From positions 62,001 through 126,000 of the forward strand of contig JAOSJX010000005.1 of the NCBI GenBank assembly GCA_027493875.1: a DNA stretch of 64,000 nt, read 5' to 3'. The stretch comes from Deltaproteobacteria bacterium (GTDB taxonomy: Bacteria > Lernaellota > Lernaellaia > JACKCT01). The notes beneath the pieces were generated by a model, which was not told the DNA's origin, did not search any database, and saw nothing but the letters and a program-made list of their open reading frames with translations. The translations under genes and the position numbers were made by a program. This document shows, in pieces, positions 53,627-62,977 of this stretch; the first letter of the stretch is position 1, and each line of letters starts with the position of its first letter.

Positions 53627-54346
53627 CTACAAGGCCTCCCCAAGAACGACACGGCGCGGATTGTCTCTTAATAGCAGTGAGAGCACGTTTTCGCCGTAAC
53701 GCCTGAGTTCCTTTATACCTTTGCCGTAGGTGGGTGCAAGCATGGACGGGCCGTGCGCGTCGCTGGCGGCGCAAAACGCGAGCTCCTCGTCGAGCACCCA
53801 TCGCGCGGCCTTTTCGACCCGCCGGCCGTAGAGCCCCGTGAGGCTGCCCAGGTTCACCTGCAGGAGAAATCCCATGTCCGACAGCGCCCGCGCCTTGCGG
53901 GGGGATTCCATCACCTCGCGGTAGCGCTCCACATGCGCGAGGATCGGCGCGTAGCCCTTCAGACGCAAGCGAAACGCCACGTCGCGCAGGAACGGAGGGA
54001 TCATCATCATCGGGATTTCGACCAGCAGGGCGGTCTTCGCGGCCAGCGTTTCCAACCCGTCGCCGAGGCGGCCGATGAACCGGTCGTCGATATAGTGTTC
54101 GGCGCCGTCGTAGAGCGTCACGCCGACACCGTCACCGCTCATCCGCGCCGTGAGATCTTCGCGGCCGCGGCGCGCTTCATCGGCGGGGACTTCGTACACA
54201 CCGGCCATTTGATGCCGCGTCAACACGACGGCTTCGAACCCGGCGTCGGCCGCGGCGCGCAGGCAGGTCACCGCGTCGTCCGCCGTCGCGACGCCGTCGT
54301 CCACGCCGGGCAGGAAATGACAATGAAGGTCGATGTATCCACTCAT
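53627..54346 (-). CDS. CpsB/CapC-family PHP tyrosine phosphatase
   Basis: 239 residues, intact. Metal-binding PHP motifs: MSGYIDLHCHFLPGVDDGVA, LTRHQMAGVY, ILAHVERYREV and CAASDAHGPSM. Family members are Mn-dependent protein tyrosine phosphatases that reset capsule-synthesis kinases (Wzc/CpsD type). No BY-kinase is nearby. Its stop abuts the start of the GspE-like gene (TAGATG), and that gene's ribosome site lies inside this one, so they are coupled. A role in surface polysaccharide or motility switching is inferred. Confidence 0.9.
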   Translation of the reverse strand: MSGYIDLHCHFLPGVDDGVATADDAVTCLRAAADAGFEAVVLTRHQMAGVYEVPADEARRGREDLTARMSGDGVGVTLYDGAEHYIDDRFIGRLGDGLETLAAKTALLVEIPMMMIPPFLRDVAFRLRLKGYAPILAHVERYREVMESPRKARALSDMGFLLQVNLGSLTGLYGRRVEKAARWVLDEELAFCAASDAHGPSMLAPTYGKGIKELRRYGENVLSLLLRDNPRRVVLGEAL

Positions 54347-54409
54347 GACGCGCTGTCCGAAACCTCGGCGCCATGATAACGCACGCGCCCGCGATTGTCT
54401 TGGCGGCGT

Positions 54410-54901
54410 TTACGGGAGGGAATTCCAGGGATTGTCGTTTTCCGCGGGGTCTTTGACGGGGCGCTTTTCCCTGAACAGTTCCGGCTCGTAACGCGTGCCG
54501 CTCCATCGGTAGACGATGCGTTGCGAGGCCGGCGTCCATACGGCGATGTCCGAAAATCCCTTGGTTTGTTTGGCCAAAACGTCGAAGCTGCCCGGCAACG
54601 TGCCGATGTTTTTGTACTTGCCGAACAGTTCCTGGAAAACTTCCTGATCGCAATGCCCTTTCAGCGAGCACGAAAACTGCTTCTTGTTGATGATGAATTC
54701 GTTGCGCGCGTCGCCGTTCAGATCGACCGTCGTCACGGTGTAGTCCGCGCAGTCCACGTCCTTGGGGTTCATGTCGCCGAAAAAAGCGAAGATTTCCGGC
54801 GGGATCGTGTCGCGGCAATCCTTGGCGGCGCCGGCGAGTCCCGGAAAGGCGATGATCCCGGCGGTCAGCGCGGCCAAAAACCATGTCGTCAACGCACGCA
54901 C
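54410..54901 (-). CDS. Secreted protein of unknown function with a DxNGDxxxE repeat
   Basis: 163 residues, intact. The signal peptide at 1-25 (MRALTTWFLAALTAGIIAFP, cleavage after AGA) precedes KDCRDTIPPEIFAFFGDMNP. The segment TTVDLNGDARNEFIINKKQF resembles a single FG-GAP/Ca-binding loop of the kind that reports a stored quantity. Two Cys pairs (DCRD, DCAD, SCSL, HCDQ) could form disulfides. No family recognised. It lies upstream of the phosphatase gene with a 63-base gap and may be in the same operon. Confidence 0.7.
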   Translation of the reverse strand: MRALTTWFLAALTAGIIAFPGLAGAAKDCRDTIPPEIFAFFGDMNPKDVDCADYTVTTVDLNGDARNEFIINKKQFSCSLKGHCDQEVFQELFGKYKNIGTLPGSFDVLAKQTKGFSDIAVWTPASQRIVYRWSGTRYEPELFREKRPVKDPAENDNPWNSLP

Positions 54902-55062
54902 GGCGCTACCCCAAACCTCATGACCGCAGCCCGGTTCATTCGGAAACCGGGGCGGAATCGTTCATGGTGAAGGAGGGCATAGTAAAATTTTCGTCCGGGA
55001 CTTTGCAAGGTGCGCGTGTCGATTCAAAAATAAGGCCGGATGCCGCGTAAATCGTTACGACC

Positions 55063-55092
55063 AAGGCGGCACGGAGATTTCCGTGCCGCCTT
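55063..55092 (-). terminator. Intrinsic terminator with 12-bp stem
   Basis: AAGGCGGCACGG, loop AGATTT, CCGTGCCGCCTT. It is 24 bases past the stop codon at 55117; strong, GC-rich and with modest flanking A/T. Confidence 0.7.
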
Positions 55093-55116
55093 GAGGTTCG
55101 TGAAGAGAGAAAAGTG

Positions 55117-56174
55117 TCAGTACACGCAGGATTGCGTCTGGCAGACCAGGATCAGGGCGACGCCGCGCGGCGCGACGTTGCCCGTGAAGAAAGTCTTCGA
55201 CGCACCGGGGTTGAACGACTGCCACGCCCCGGCGTGACCGCCGCGTGATCGTTCGTCGTCGGATCGAGACGCAGCACGCGGTAGTACGCGGGATTTGAAA
55301 ACTCCGGCGTCGGCGCCATCGTCACCCACATGTTCCGCGTCCCGTCGTAAAGATTCGCCGCGACGTGAAGAATCTTCGTCGGCGTCCCGCTTGCTTGGTA
55401 GTCCTGCCACGACGACGTGAGAATTCTTTGGTCAACAAACGGGGCTTCTTCACTCGGACAATAATTGAACAAGCTCATGTCCGAGCAATGCTCCCACGCC
55501 TCGCCGGGCGTGAGGGGCGCGAGTGACCGCTGGGCGAAATGATAATACTCGAACGCCCCCTCCTGGTTGAGCACGGTCTTGAGACCCGTTTCGCGCGGTT
55601 CCCCGGTGACCAGAAAATCCGGCGCGATGTAGTTGCGAACGGCCGCGGCCATGCGCAGGTAGAGTTCCTTGTGTGGATGCTCGTATTTGCGCGATCCGCT
55701 GAACCATCGGCTCCGCCACGCCTGGTGAAATCAGGCGCCCTCCAGCGAACTGGAGTAGGCGTAAACTTCGATGTCACCCCCGAAGACGCCGCAAATGAGC
55801 GGATTTTCCCCCGCGAAACCGGTGCTGAGGATGTTTCGTTTTATTTCAGGCATCAGAATCAGACGGACCGGAGGATCCTCGAACTCGCCGGCGTCGTCAC
55901 GTGGGTATTCCTTATCGTCGAGAACGACCGTCCCGTCGGGCAACGACCAATGGATCAACCGGCCGCTGTCTTCCGAGTAGATCATTGTGGCCGCCCCGTT
56001 GACCACGACGTCACCTTCGTCGGACGCGTAGACCTCGGTACCGTCGATCAAGTCTTCATCCTCGTAAACGTCGCTCCCCTTCGCTGGGGGTGCAAAAGCG
56101 AGTACTGGAATCAGTAATAGCAGCGCAGGGAGTACAAGAACGCGAAACCGTCGCACAAAGACAACGAACGTCAT
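55117..56174 (-). CDS. Secreted protein of unknown function with an in-frame TGA and one frame break
   Basis: ATG 56174 begins a signal peptide (MTFVVFVRRFRVLVLPALLL, cleavage after AKG) and an acidic start (SDVYEDEDLIDGTEVYASDE). The first part ends SSSLEGA at a TGA (55731-55733). The same frame stays open beyond it with coding character (FHQAWRSRWFSGSRKYEHPH, KELYLRMAAAVRNYIAPDFL, AFEYYHFAQRSLAPLTPGEA, CSDMSLFNYCPSEEAPFVDQ). A break near 55233 then leads to AWQSFNPGASKTFFTGNVAP and QTQSCVY. About 350 codons if read through. A real nonsense change, an error or stop recoding are all possible. Function not recognised; it probably acts outside the cell. Confidence 0.55.
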
Positions 56175-56254
56175 GGTGTCCCCCTTAGGTTAACTTTACG
56201 ACCCAGGAATCGATCCTCTTGCCGGCAAGAGGATCGAGCAAACACTTCCTCGAT

Positions 56255-57548
56255 TCAATTCGGTTGCCGCGTCACGAGAATAAGCACTTGTCCTTCTTCG
56301 ACACTCGTCATGTTACCGATGGCTCCTATTCGGCCCAGCGAGGACGACGCGAGATCCATAATGTATCTTAGGCCGACCGCTAAAGGCCGAATCGTTTCCG
56401 CGATAGTTCCATTCTGGGTATTCACGACGAAGCAAAAATAACTGGTCGATTCGCCGCCGACGACGGCATACGGTCTGTCCAGATTATCGACCGCCATTGC
56501 CGGCCAGTGATTCGTCGATCGCGCGGGCACCCCCAGGACGAAAACACGAGCTGCGATCCGTCATACACCGCGTGCCAAAGCCGCTCGCCTTCCAGAATCG
56601 GCGCGCTGTGAACCGTGCCGGCCGAATCCACCGCCGTCCCGCTGTTCGCCACGAACGCGAACGGCGCAAGTCCCGCGATTTCGTCAATAAAAGGAGAGAC
56701 GGAGAGGCACGAACCGTAGGAATGTCTCACCAGACGGCCCGGGCCGACCCACAACGTGTGCATCAGGCCGTCTCCGCCGACCGCGGCGCGGTACAGGGTT
56801 TCGGCTGAACACGCCGTAAAGTCGCCCTCCGGCGTCTGCTCGACCAGCCAGTCCGAGCCGGAATGATACGTCATGCCGAAGCGTCCGTCGGGAAACCGAA
56901 ACAGCTTATAGAACTCTGTTATCCCCGTGTCGCCGACCGGAACGACCTCCGCGATCTCGCCGTCATCCCAACGCACGAGGCTGAGCGTCGTCGGCGAGAT
57001 CACGCCGTCGTAATCAAAATACCCCGTCCACACCCGCCCTTCGCCGTCCACGGCGAGGCCCTCGATGGCGTAAACCCCGTCGCTCTCGGAAACGACGAGT
57101 TTTTGTTGCTCCCATTGGCCGTTCTCAAACTTGCCAAGGTAAAAGTCGCTCCGCCAGCGACCCGAGTCATAAACGTTCCAACGTACGTATAGTGTCTCGC
57201 CGTGAAACGCGACAAATCCATCGTATGAGACGTCTTCGGCCGGTAGCGACGCGAGTTCGATTGTCTTCCACTCCCAGCCGGGTTCGCGTGGGACTTCGCG
57301 CGCGGCGAGGCACCAGTTATAATCCGCGTCGGGTTTGCGGTCGTGGGGAAATCCGTCGTCGTCGCCCCCATCGTCGTCATCATCATGATCGGGGGATCGA
57401 TATTCGACGAATCGTCGTCGTCATCATCTCCATTTTCGGTGGGCTCGCTTTGAGAAGAGGAACCGCTATCGCCGCAACCGCACGCGTGCAGGGACAGCAA
57501 CACGACCGTCACAAAAAACATCACGAACACGATTGAAGCGCGCCTCAT
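56255..57548 (-). CDS. Asp-rich lipoprotein, propeller-like, two frame breaks
   Basis: ATG 57548 encodes MRRASIVFVMFFVTVVLLSL with lipobox LHAC, then CGCGDSGSSSQSEPTENG and a run of Asp, an acidic spacer directly behind the anchor. After a break near 57390 within the Asp run the sense path continues RKPDADYNWCLAAREVPREP, VAFHGETLYVRWNVYDSGRW, LAVDGEGRVWTGYFDYDG and LMHTLWVGPGRLVRHSYGSC. A break near 56530 then gives NHWPAMAVDNLDRPYAVVGG and SVEEGQVLILVTRQPN. The repeated short strands suggest a beta-propeller. It resembles the lipoprotein at 26295-28687 in plan (Cys anchor, Asp linker, propeller) and is probably a surface-exposed relative. Confidence 0.65.
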
Positions 57549-57658
57549 GACCGCACTCCAGAAGACAGGCTGATTTTGCGCCCGCGACGATAGAACCGCA
57601 AGAAAAATCCGATCCATAAATTTTTTCCATCGCTTGTCGGCGAACGGGTGCGGGGTCT

Positions 57659-58111
57659 ATGATGAAGGAGAACAACGGCGAGGTGGTCATGAGCGACGAC
57701 GCGCGCGACCGTGATTCCAACGACGAAAAAACGCCGCTCCGGCGCGCCGACCTGCTCGGCGCCGAGGAGAGCGACGCCGAGCCCGTCACCGACGTCACGT
57801 GGGTGCCGCTCACGCGCGATCTCGACCAGATCCAGGCGCAACTGCTCAAAGACGAGCTTGAAAGCGCCGGTATCCCGGTCGTCATCACCGGCAGTTCCAT
57901 CGACTCGTTTCACCTCTACCCCGGCGTCGAAAATTCGGTGCTGGTCCCGCGGCGCTGGTTCGACGAGGCGCGCGGCCTCGCCGATGATTTTCTGACCCGC
58001 GTCGGCGCGATGGAGGACCAGTCGATCTGCTCGAACTGCGGCGCCGCGGTGCCCGAGGAGGCCTCATCCTGCCCCGAGTGCGGCGAACAATTCGACGAAG
58101 AGGGCGACTGA
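57659..58111 (+). CDS. DUF2007-like protein with C-terminal zinc ribbon
   Basis: 150 residues from ATG 57659. A start at ATG 57689 (MSDDARDRDSNDEKTPLRRA) has the better-placed GAGGTGG, so 140 residues may be correct. A disordered acidic N-terminus is followed by WVPLTRDLDQIQAQLLKDEL and ESAGIPVVITGSSIDSFHLY, the DUF2007-type fold, with SVLVPRRWFDEARGLADDFL. A zinc ribbon (CSNCG, CPECG) ends the protein. DUF2007 members are small putative signalling proteins. Cytoplasmic, intact. The next gene overlaps its 3' end. Confidence 0.8.
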   Translation: MMKENNGEVVMSDDARDRDSNDEKTPLRRADLLGAEESDAEPVTDVTWVPLTRDLDQIQAQLLKDELESAGIPVVITGSSIDSFHLYPGVENSVLVPRRWFDEARGLADDFLTRVGAMEDQSICSNCGAAVPEEASSCPECGEQFDEEGD

Positions 58112-58888
58112 CAACGGCGATTCTTCTCGCGGCGGGCCTGGCACTTTGCGCCGCCGGGGCCGCGGCCGTGGAACCCTGCGCGGTCGACGGTGAGGACGAA
58201 TGGCTCGACGCGCTCGCGGCCGGCCGTTTCGCCTGGGCGCAGTCCCGCGCCGTCGCATGGCAAAAAATGCGGATTGCGCGTGCGCGTCGCCTGAAGACGC
58301 GTGCCTCGCGTTTCACGCGGGCGACCGGACGGAAACCGTATCGCCGGACGATCTGGCGACGCTCGTTTCGGAGACGATCGTGTGGACGTCGCGCGCCCAA
58401 GCCGAATGCGATCCCCTTTTCGGCGGGGACGATATCGGCCGGTACGCGCGCGACGCGTGCCTCGACCGCGAAGCCCGCAAAGCCGAAGGGTTGTCGGAGA
58501 CGAGCAAGCGCCTCGCGGGACCGCTGCTCGAACGCGCGGCGAAGCATCTCGCCGCCAACCCCCGGGATCGCGGGAAACGGGTCCGGCGCCCTATACCCCG
58601 ATGACCTCGCCGAGTCCCGGATCGGTTTTGGCCGAACGCGACGAGAAGCGGCGGGCGAAGGCGGCGGAAGAGTTGTGCGCGATGGGCTTGGAGCTGCGGC
58701 GGCTCAAGGAGAAAATCGAGAACATGAAGCGCCAGCCGTCGTACATGCGCGGCGCGCAGGACCGCCGTCTCACGAACGCCGAGGATATGCGGGACCGGCT
58801 GCAGGAAGCCATCGAACGCGGCCGGGAGAGTTATCGGCACCTCGCCGGCCGCGCCTTCGACACCGCGCGCGACTGCAAAGCGGAATGA
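58078..58888 (+). CDS. Secreted protein of unknown function, two frame breaks
   Basis: GTG 58078, overlapping the previous gene by 34 bases, gives a very basic start (MRRTIRRRGRLTTAILLAAG) and a signal peptide ending CAAGAAA. Then VEPCAVDGEDEWLDALAAGR; a break near 58262 (AVAWQ into KNADCACASPEDACLAFHAG), IVWTSRAQAECDPLFGGDDI, RDACLDREARKAEGLSETSK; and a break near 58580 into APYTPMTSPSPGSVLAERDE. The C-terminus is helical and coiled (LEKIENMK-like RLKEKIENMKRQPSYMRGAQ) and ends FDTARDCKAE. Several Cys could form disulfides. No family recognised; the start is the least certain part. Confidence 0.55.
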
Positions 58889-58889
58889 A

Positions 58890-58913
58890 AAACGGCGGTT
58901 TCGGCCGCCGTTT
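58890..58913. terminator. Terminator-like hairpin between convergent genes
   Basis: AAACGGCGG, loop TTTCGG, CCGCCGTTT: a 9-bp perfect stem with T-rich 3' end, directly after the stop at 58888 and 11 bases before a heptamer array. Confidence 0.75.
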
Positions 58914-58923
58914 GTCGCTGTTG

Positions 58924-58944
58924 CTGTAACCTGTGACCTGTAAC
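58924..58944. repeat. Heptamer array, three CTGTAAC units
   Basis: CTGTAAC, CTGTGAC, CTGTAAC end exactly at the base before the stop codon of the Fe-S oxidoreductase gene (58945-58947). Confidence 0.85.
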
Positions 58945-61121
58945 CTAAACGGCCAACTGCTCCGCGACGATTTCGATCACGTCTTTCACTTTCACCTTGT
59001 CGTCCACCTGCTTGTCCTTGGACGAGTCCGTCATCATGGTCAGGCAGAAGGGGCACGACACGCCGATGGTTTCCGGCTGGTTGCAGGTTTCCATGATTTC
59101 ATCGAAGCGTTTGTGGTTGACGCGCGGCGCGTGTTCTTCCATCCACATGCGTCCGCCGCCCGCGCCGCAGCAGAAGGACTGCTGGCGCGACAGGCCTGGC
59201 TCGCGCAGCTCGGCGCCCGCGAGTTTCAGCATCTCGCGCTGCTCGTCGAAGATGCCGTTGTAGCGGCCCAGGAAGCACGGGTCGTGGTAGCCCACCGAGC
59301 CCAGGTTCGCGTTTTTGTCGATCTTGACGCGCCCGTCGGCGATTAGCTTGCGCACCAGTTCGTTGGCGTGAATCGTTTCGAAGGCGGTGAAGTCCTTGTA
59401 AGCTTCTCCTGCGTATCCTTGTCTTCCAACGTGTCGCGCGCGCCGGGGATGAAATCGGTGTATTCGTTTTTGATCGTGTTGAAGCAATGCGGGCAGAAGG
59501 TGATGATCTTCTTCACGCCGTAGGCCATGAAAGTTTGGATGTTCATGGTCATCATCATCTGCGCGAGGTACTCGTTGCCCAGGCGCCGCGCGGTTTCGCC
59601 GTTGCACTGTTCCTCGACGCCGAGCACCGCATATTTCACGCCCGCGGCGTTGAGGATCTTGCACAGGGCGCGCGTGACCTTGTTCGAGCGGTCGTCGAAC
59701 GAGCCCATGCAGCCGACGAAGAACAGATATTCCAGTTCCTGAAGCTCCTCGGGCGTGAGTTCCGCCATCTGCTTGACGGGAATCCCCTCTTCCGCGGCCT
59801 TGGCGATCCAGTCGGCGCGCTTGTCCGGGCCGAGGCCCCACGGGTTCGAGTTGCGCTCCACGTTTTTCATGAAGTTGGCGACTTCGGCGGGCATTTCGCC
59901 CAGGAGCATCGACAGGTACTGCCGCATCTGCACGATGCGCGGCACCTGCTCGATCAGCACGGGGCAGCGGTCCTCGCAATCCTTGCACAACGTGCACGAC
60001 CAGATGGTTTCGGCGAGCACCGACTGGCCGGTGATTTCCTTGCCGTCCCACGCCGCGGCCTCGCCGTTGCCGTTGCCGTTCGCCTTCTTCCCGAGGATGA
60101 AATCCGCCTTCTCCATCAGGTTGGCGCGGATATCCTTGTTGACCTGCCGGTGCGACAGCGGTTTATCCGTGGACCACGCCGGGCAATACGGCACGCACCG
60201 TCCGCACTCGGTGCACGAATAAACGTCCATGATCTGCTTCCACGACAGGTCCTCGGCTTTCGCGATGCCGATAGCGATCGTCGGATCGGTTTCCATCTTC
60301 TCAAATTTGCCTTCGATGTCGTGAATCGGCACGATCCGGCCGCCCGGCTGGAGCTGGCCGAAGAAGGTATTGGGGATCGCGGTGATGACGTGGAAATGCT
60401 TGCCGAAGGGCAGGTAGTTCAGAAAGCCGAGGATGAGCACGCTGTGCACCCACACCATGGCTTTCCAGGTCAGCGCGCCCGATTCGGCGTCGAAAAGCGG
60501 TTCGAAGATCTGGCCGAGCTGCGGCGCCCACGCGTGATGCGGAAAGCCGTTTTCGCCGGCCCAGGCCAGATAGCCTCCCTCGAGCAGCATGTCGGCGAAC
60601 ATCAGCGACGCGATCCAGCAAAGAATCAGCACCGCCTCCCAATGCACGATGTTCTGCATGCGCACGGGTTTAGAGACGAGGCGCCGCCACGTAAATCCGG
60701 CGCAGCCGATCAGCACGCCGATGACAACGAGATCCCTGAGCACCGCGTACAGCGGCCCGATGAAACCGCCGATGCCGGGAATGTTCTCCAAGTTGAACGC
60801 CGCGCCGCCGAATCCCATGCCGAAGATAACCAGCGTGCGTAGGGAGAGCACCATGAAACCGACGAAAATGAAAATGTGAAAAAGGCCCGGTACGAGATCC
60901 TGCGGCATGCGGCCTTGGCCGAAACCGAACTTGATGGCCGACGCAACGTTGCGGCCGACGTCGCCGAAGCGCGCGTCCGGCTGCGCCCGGAACACCAGCG
61001 CGAGCCGCCGGTACATCGTATAGGAGAAATAGGCCAGCCCGCCGAGAATCGCGAGCGCGAACAGGATTTTTTCCACGGCGCCAAAGCTCAGTTCAGGCAT
61101 CGGGTCCCCCAGCGTCGGCAT
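58945..61121 (-). CDS. EtfAB:menaquinone oxidoreductase-like membrane Fe-S protein (EMO type), one frame break
   Basis: ATG 61121 or, with a better GGGGGA site, ATG 61100 (MPELSFGAVEKILFALAILG). Several N-terminal membrane helices include VPGLFHIFIFVGFMVLSLRT and LYAVLRDLVVIGVLIGCAGF, the heme-binding-type NarI/DUF224 domain. Two [4Fe-4S] ferredoxin motifs follow (YSCTECGRCVPYCPAW; WSCTLCKDCEDRCPVLIEQV). Then two CCG-like domains: a variant one (VGCMGSF, EEQCNGETARR, FCPHCFN) and, after a break near 59403, a canonical one (YHDPCFLGRYN, QSFCCGAGGGRMW, VSCPFC). The family, described as EMO, passes electrons from EtfAB to menaquinone during acyl-CoA oxidation. Location after etfBA fits. About 725 codons. 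Confidence 0.88.
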
Positions 61122-61156
61122 GAGACCGCGCCGCGGGCGCGGTCCCGATCGTCAAT

Positions 61157-61196
61157 GGACGGCGAAGCCGTCCGGGCGGCCACAAGCCGCCCGGAC
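61157..61196 (-). promoter_or_regulatory. Two overlapping, mutually exclusive hairpins between etfA and the EMO-like gene
   Basis: GGACGGC-GAA-GCCGTCC (61157-61173) and GTCCGGGCGGC-CACAA-GCCGCCCGGAC (61170-61196) share the bases 61170-61173, so both cannot form fully at once. They lie between the etfA stop and the EMO-like start. No T run follows, so they could stabilise the etf message or regulate read-through. Confidence 0.5.
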
Positions 61197-61211
61197 CGTT
61201 CGCGCATTTCT

Positions 61212-62183
61212 TCATCCCTCGGCGAGAAGCTTTTTGAACTCCTCCGTCATCTTCGGCACGACCTCGAAAAGATCGGCGACGATGCCGTAGTCGGCCTTCT
61301 GGAAAATCGGCGCTTCCGGATCTTTGTTGACCGCGACGATCACCTTCGACGTCCGCATACCGGCGAGATGCTGAATCGCGCCGCTGATGCCGAACGCCAT
61401 GTACAGGACGGGATTGACGGTCTTGCCGGTCTGTCCGACCTGCCGCGACTGCGGCGCGTAGCCGGAATCGACCGCCGCGCGCGATGCGCCGACGGTGGCG
61501 CCGATGACGTCGGCGAGCTCTTCCAGGATTTTGAAGTTAGCGGCTTCCTTCATCGCGCGTCCGCCGGACACGATGCGTTCGGCTTCCGTGAGATCGGGGC
61601 GCGACGACTCGCCGGCCACGACCTCAACGACCTTGGCTTTCACGTCACCGAAATCCGCCGGCAGCGCCACCGTCTCGGCCGTTCCGCCCGCGGGCTCGGC
61701 CACCGGAAATGAATTCGGACGCAGGCCGACGACCGCCGGCGACCCTTCCATGGCGATGTGCGCAAAGGCCTTGCCCGCGAAGACCGGGCGCTTGACGGTC
61801 ACTTTTCCGCCGTCGACGCCGATGTCCACGCAGTCCGTCGCAAACGCCGCCTCCAGCCGCGCGGCCAGCCGCGGCGCAAGATCTTTCCCTTGAGAGCCGG
61901 CGGAGAACAGTACGACGCCGGCACCGTCTTTCGCGACCGCGTCGGCGATGATCTTCGTGAATCCTTCCGTGCTGTACTCGGCCGCGCCGTCGGCCACGTA
62001 CACCTTGGCGGCGCCGTAGGGCGCGACTTTGTCGGCAAATCCGCCGAGGCCGGAGCCGATGGCCACCGCCGACAGCGAGCCGCCGAGGGCGCCGGCGATT
62101 TCCTTGCCCTTGGACAGGAGTTCGAGGGTGCTCTTTTTCGGCTCCGCGTTCTTCACTTCACAAACGATGAGAACGTTCGACAT
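61212..62183 (-). CDS. etfA: Electron transfer flavoprotein alpha subunit
   Basis: 323 residues from ATG 62183 (MSNVLIVCEVKNAEPKKSTL), with an AAGGGGAAAAAAATG-type leader; an upstream in-frame start overlaps etfB and is rejected. The N-domain has GGSLSAVAIGSGLGGFADKV and VLFSAGSQGKDLAPRLAARL. The FAD-binding C-domain has SRAAVDSGYAPQSRQVGQTG, PVLYMAFGISGAIQHLAGMR and VIVAVNKDPEAPIFQKADYG. With EtfB it accepts electrons from acyl-CoA dehydrogenases. It is 14 bases downstream of etfB. The frame is intact. Confidence 0.96.
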   Translation of the reverse strand: MSNVLIVCEVKNAEPKKSTLELLSKGKEIAGALGGSLSAVAIGSGLGGFADKVAPYGAAKVYVADGAAEYSTEGFTKIIADAVAKDGAGVVLFSAGSQGKDLAPRLAARLEAAFATDCVDIGVDGGKVTVKRPVFAGKAFAHIAMEGSPAVVGLRPNSFPVAEPAGGTAETVALPADFGDVKAKVVEVVAGESSRPDLTEAERIVSGGRAMKEAANFKILEELADVIGATVGASRAAVDSGYAPQSRQVGQTGKTVNPVLYMAFGISGAIQHLAGMRTSKVIVAVNKDPEAPIFQKADYGIVADLFEVVPKMTEEFKKLLAEG

Positions 62184-62197
62184 TTTTTTCCCCTTCC

Positions 62198-62950
62198 TCA
62201 GATGACCTTGGCTTCTTCGCGAAGAAGACGCACAACCTCGGGGACGGACTCGACGCCTTCGAACACCCTGCCCGCCGCCCGTTCCGCGGGCAGCGAGCAC
62301 TTCACGAGCTTCGCCTTCGCGCCGCCCGCCGCGGGCTCGACCACCTCGACCGGTTTCCGCTTGGCCTTCATGATGCCCGGCAGACTCGCGTAGCGCGGCT
62401 CGTTGAGGCCTTTGGTCGCGGTCACCACGCCGGGCAGCGCCATTTCGATCACCTGCTTCGCGCCGCCGTCGATGTCGCGCCAGGCTTTCGCTTTGCCGCC
62501 GTCGACCTCAAGTTTGGACACGACATGCGCCTGCCCGACGCCGAGATACTCGGCGACCATGCACGGCACCGCGAACATGTCGTCGTCGATGGCGCGGCAG
62601 CCCGCCAACACGAGACCGGCGTCCTGCGCCTTCACCGCGTCCGCCAGCGCCTTGGCCACGGAGGACGTGTCGCCCGTGTCCTCGCCCGTCTTGACGTGAA
62701 CCGCGGCGTCCGCGCCCATCGCCAGGGCCGTGCGCAGCGCCTCGACGATGCGGTCGGGGCCGAGACCCATCACGGTCACTTTTTCGGCTTTCCCGGCTTC
62801 CTTGATCTTCAGCGCCTCTTCCACCGCGTATTCGTCATAGGGATTCAGGATCCACTTGATCCCCTCCATGTCGAACCCAGTACCGTCGGCGTTCAGCTTG
62901 ATCCGGCTTTCCGTATCCGGAACCTGTTTGCACAGGACTACGATATGCAC
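62198..62950 (-). CDS. etfB: Electron transfer flavoprotein beta subunit
   Basis: 250 residues, intact. MHIVVLCKQVPDTESRIKLN, then MEGIKWILNPYDEYAVEEAL (the adenine-nucleotide site region), VTVMGLGPDRIVEALRTALA, LVLAGCRAIDDDMFAVPCMV and MALPGVVTATKGLNEPRYAS, the EtfB signature PRY(A/I)SLPGI. The second gene of the TetR-etfB-etfA-EMO-like set, it lies 27 bases after the regulator stop. The typical role is redox coupling for acyl-CoA dehydrogenases. No dehydrogenase lies in the window. Confidence 0.96.
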   Translation of the reverse strand: MHIVVLCKQVPDTESRIKLNADGTGFDMEGIKWILNPYDEYAVEEALKIKEAGKAEKVTVMGLGPDRIVEALRTALAMGADAAVHVKTGEDTGDTSSVAKALADAVKAQDAGLVLAGCRAIDDDMFAVPCMVAEYLGVGQAHVVSKLEVDGGKAKAWRDIDGGAKQVIEMALPGVVTATKGLNEPRYASLPGIMKAKRKPVEVVEPAAGGAKAKLVKCSLPAERAAGRVFEGVESVPEVVRLLREEAKVI

Positions 62951-62977
62951 GTCGTACCTCCTTGGCCTGTCAATTTT

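Noticed and set aside
55650-55733. A SECIS element after the in-frame TGA
   Set aside because: The only clear stem (CGCCTG/CAGGCG) includes the TGA itself, and the downstream bases do not form the expected hairpin with a conserved loop G and bulged U.
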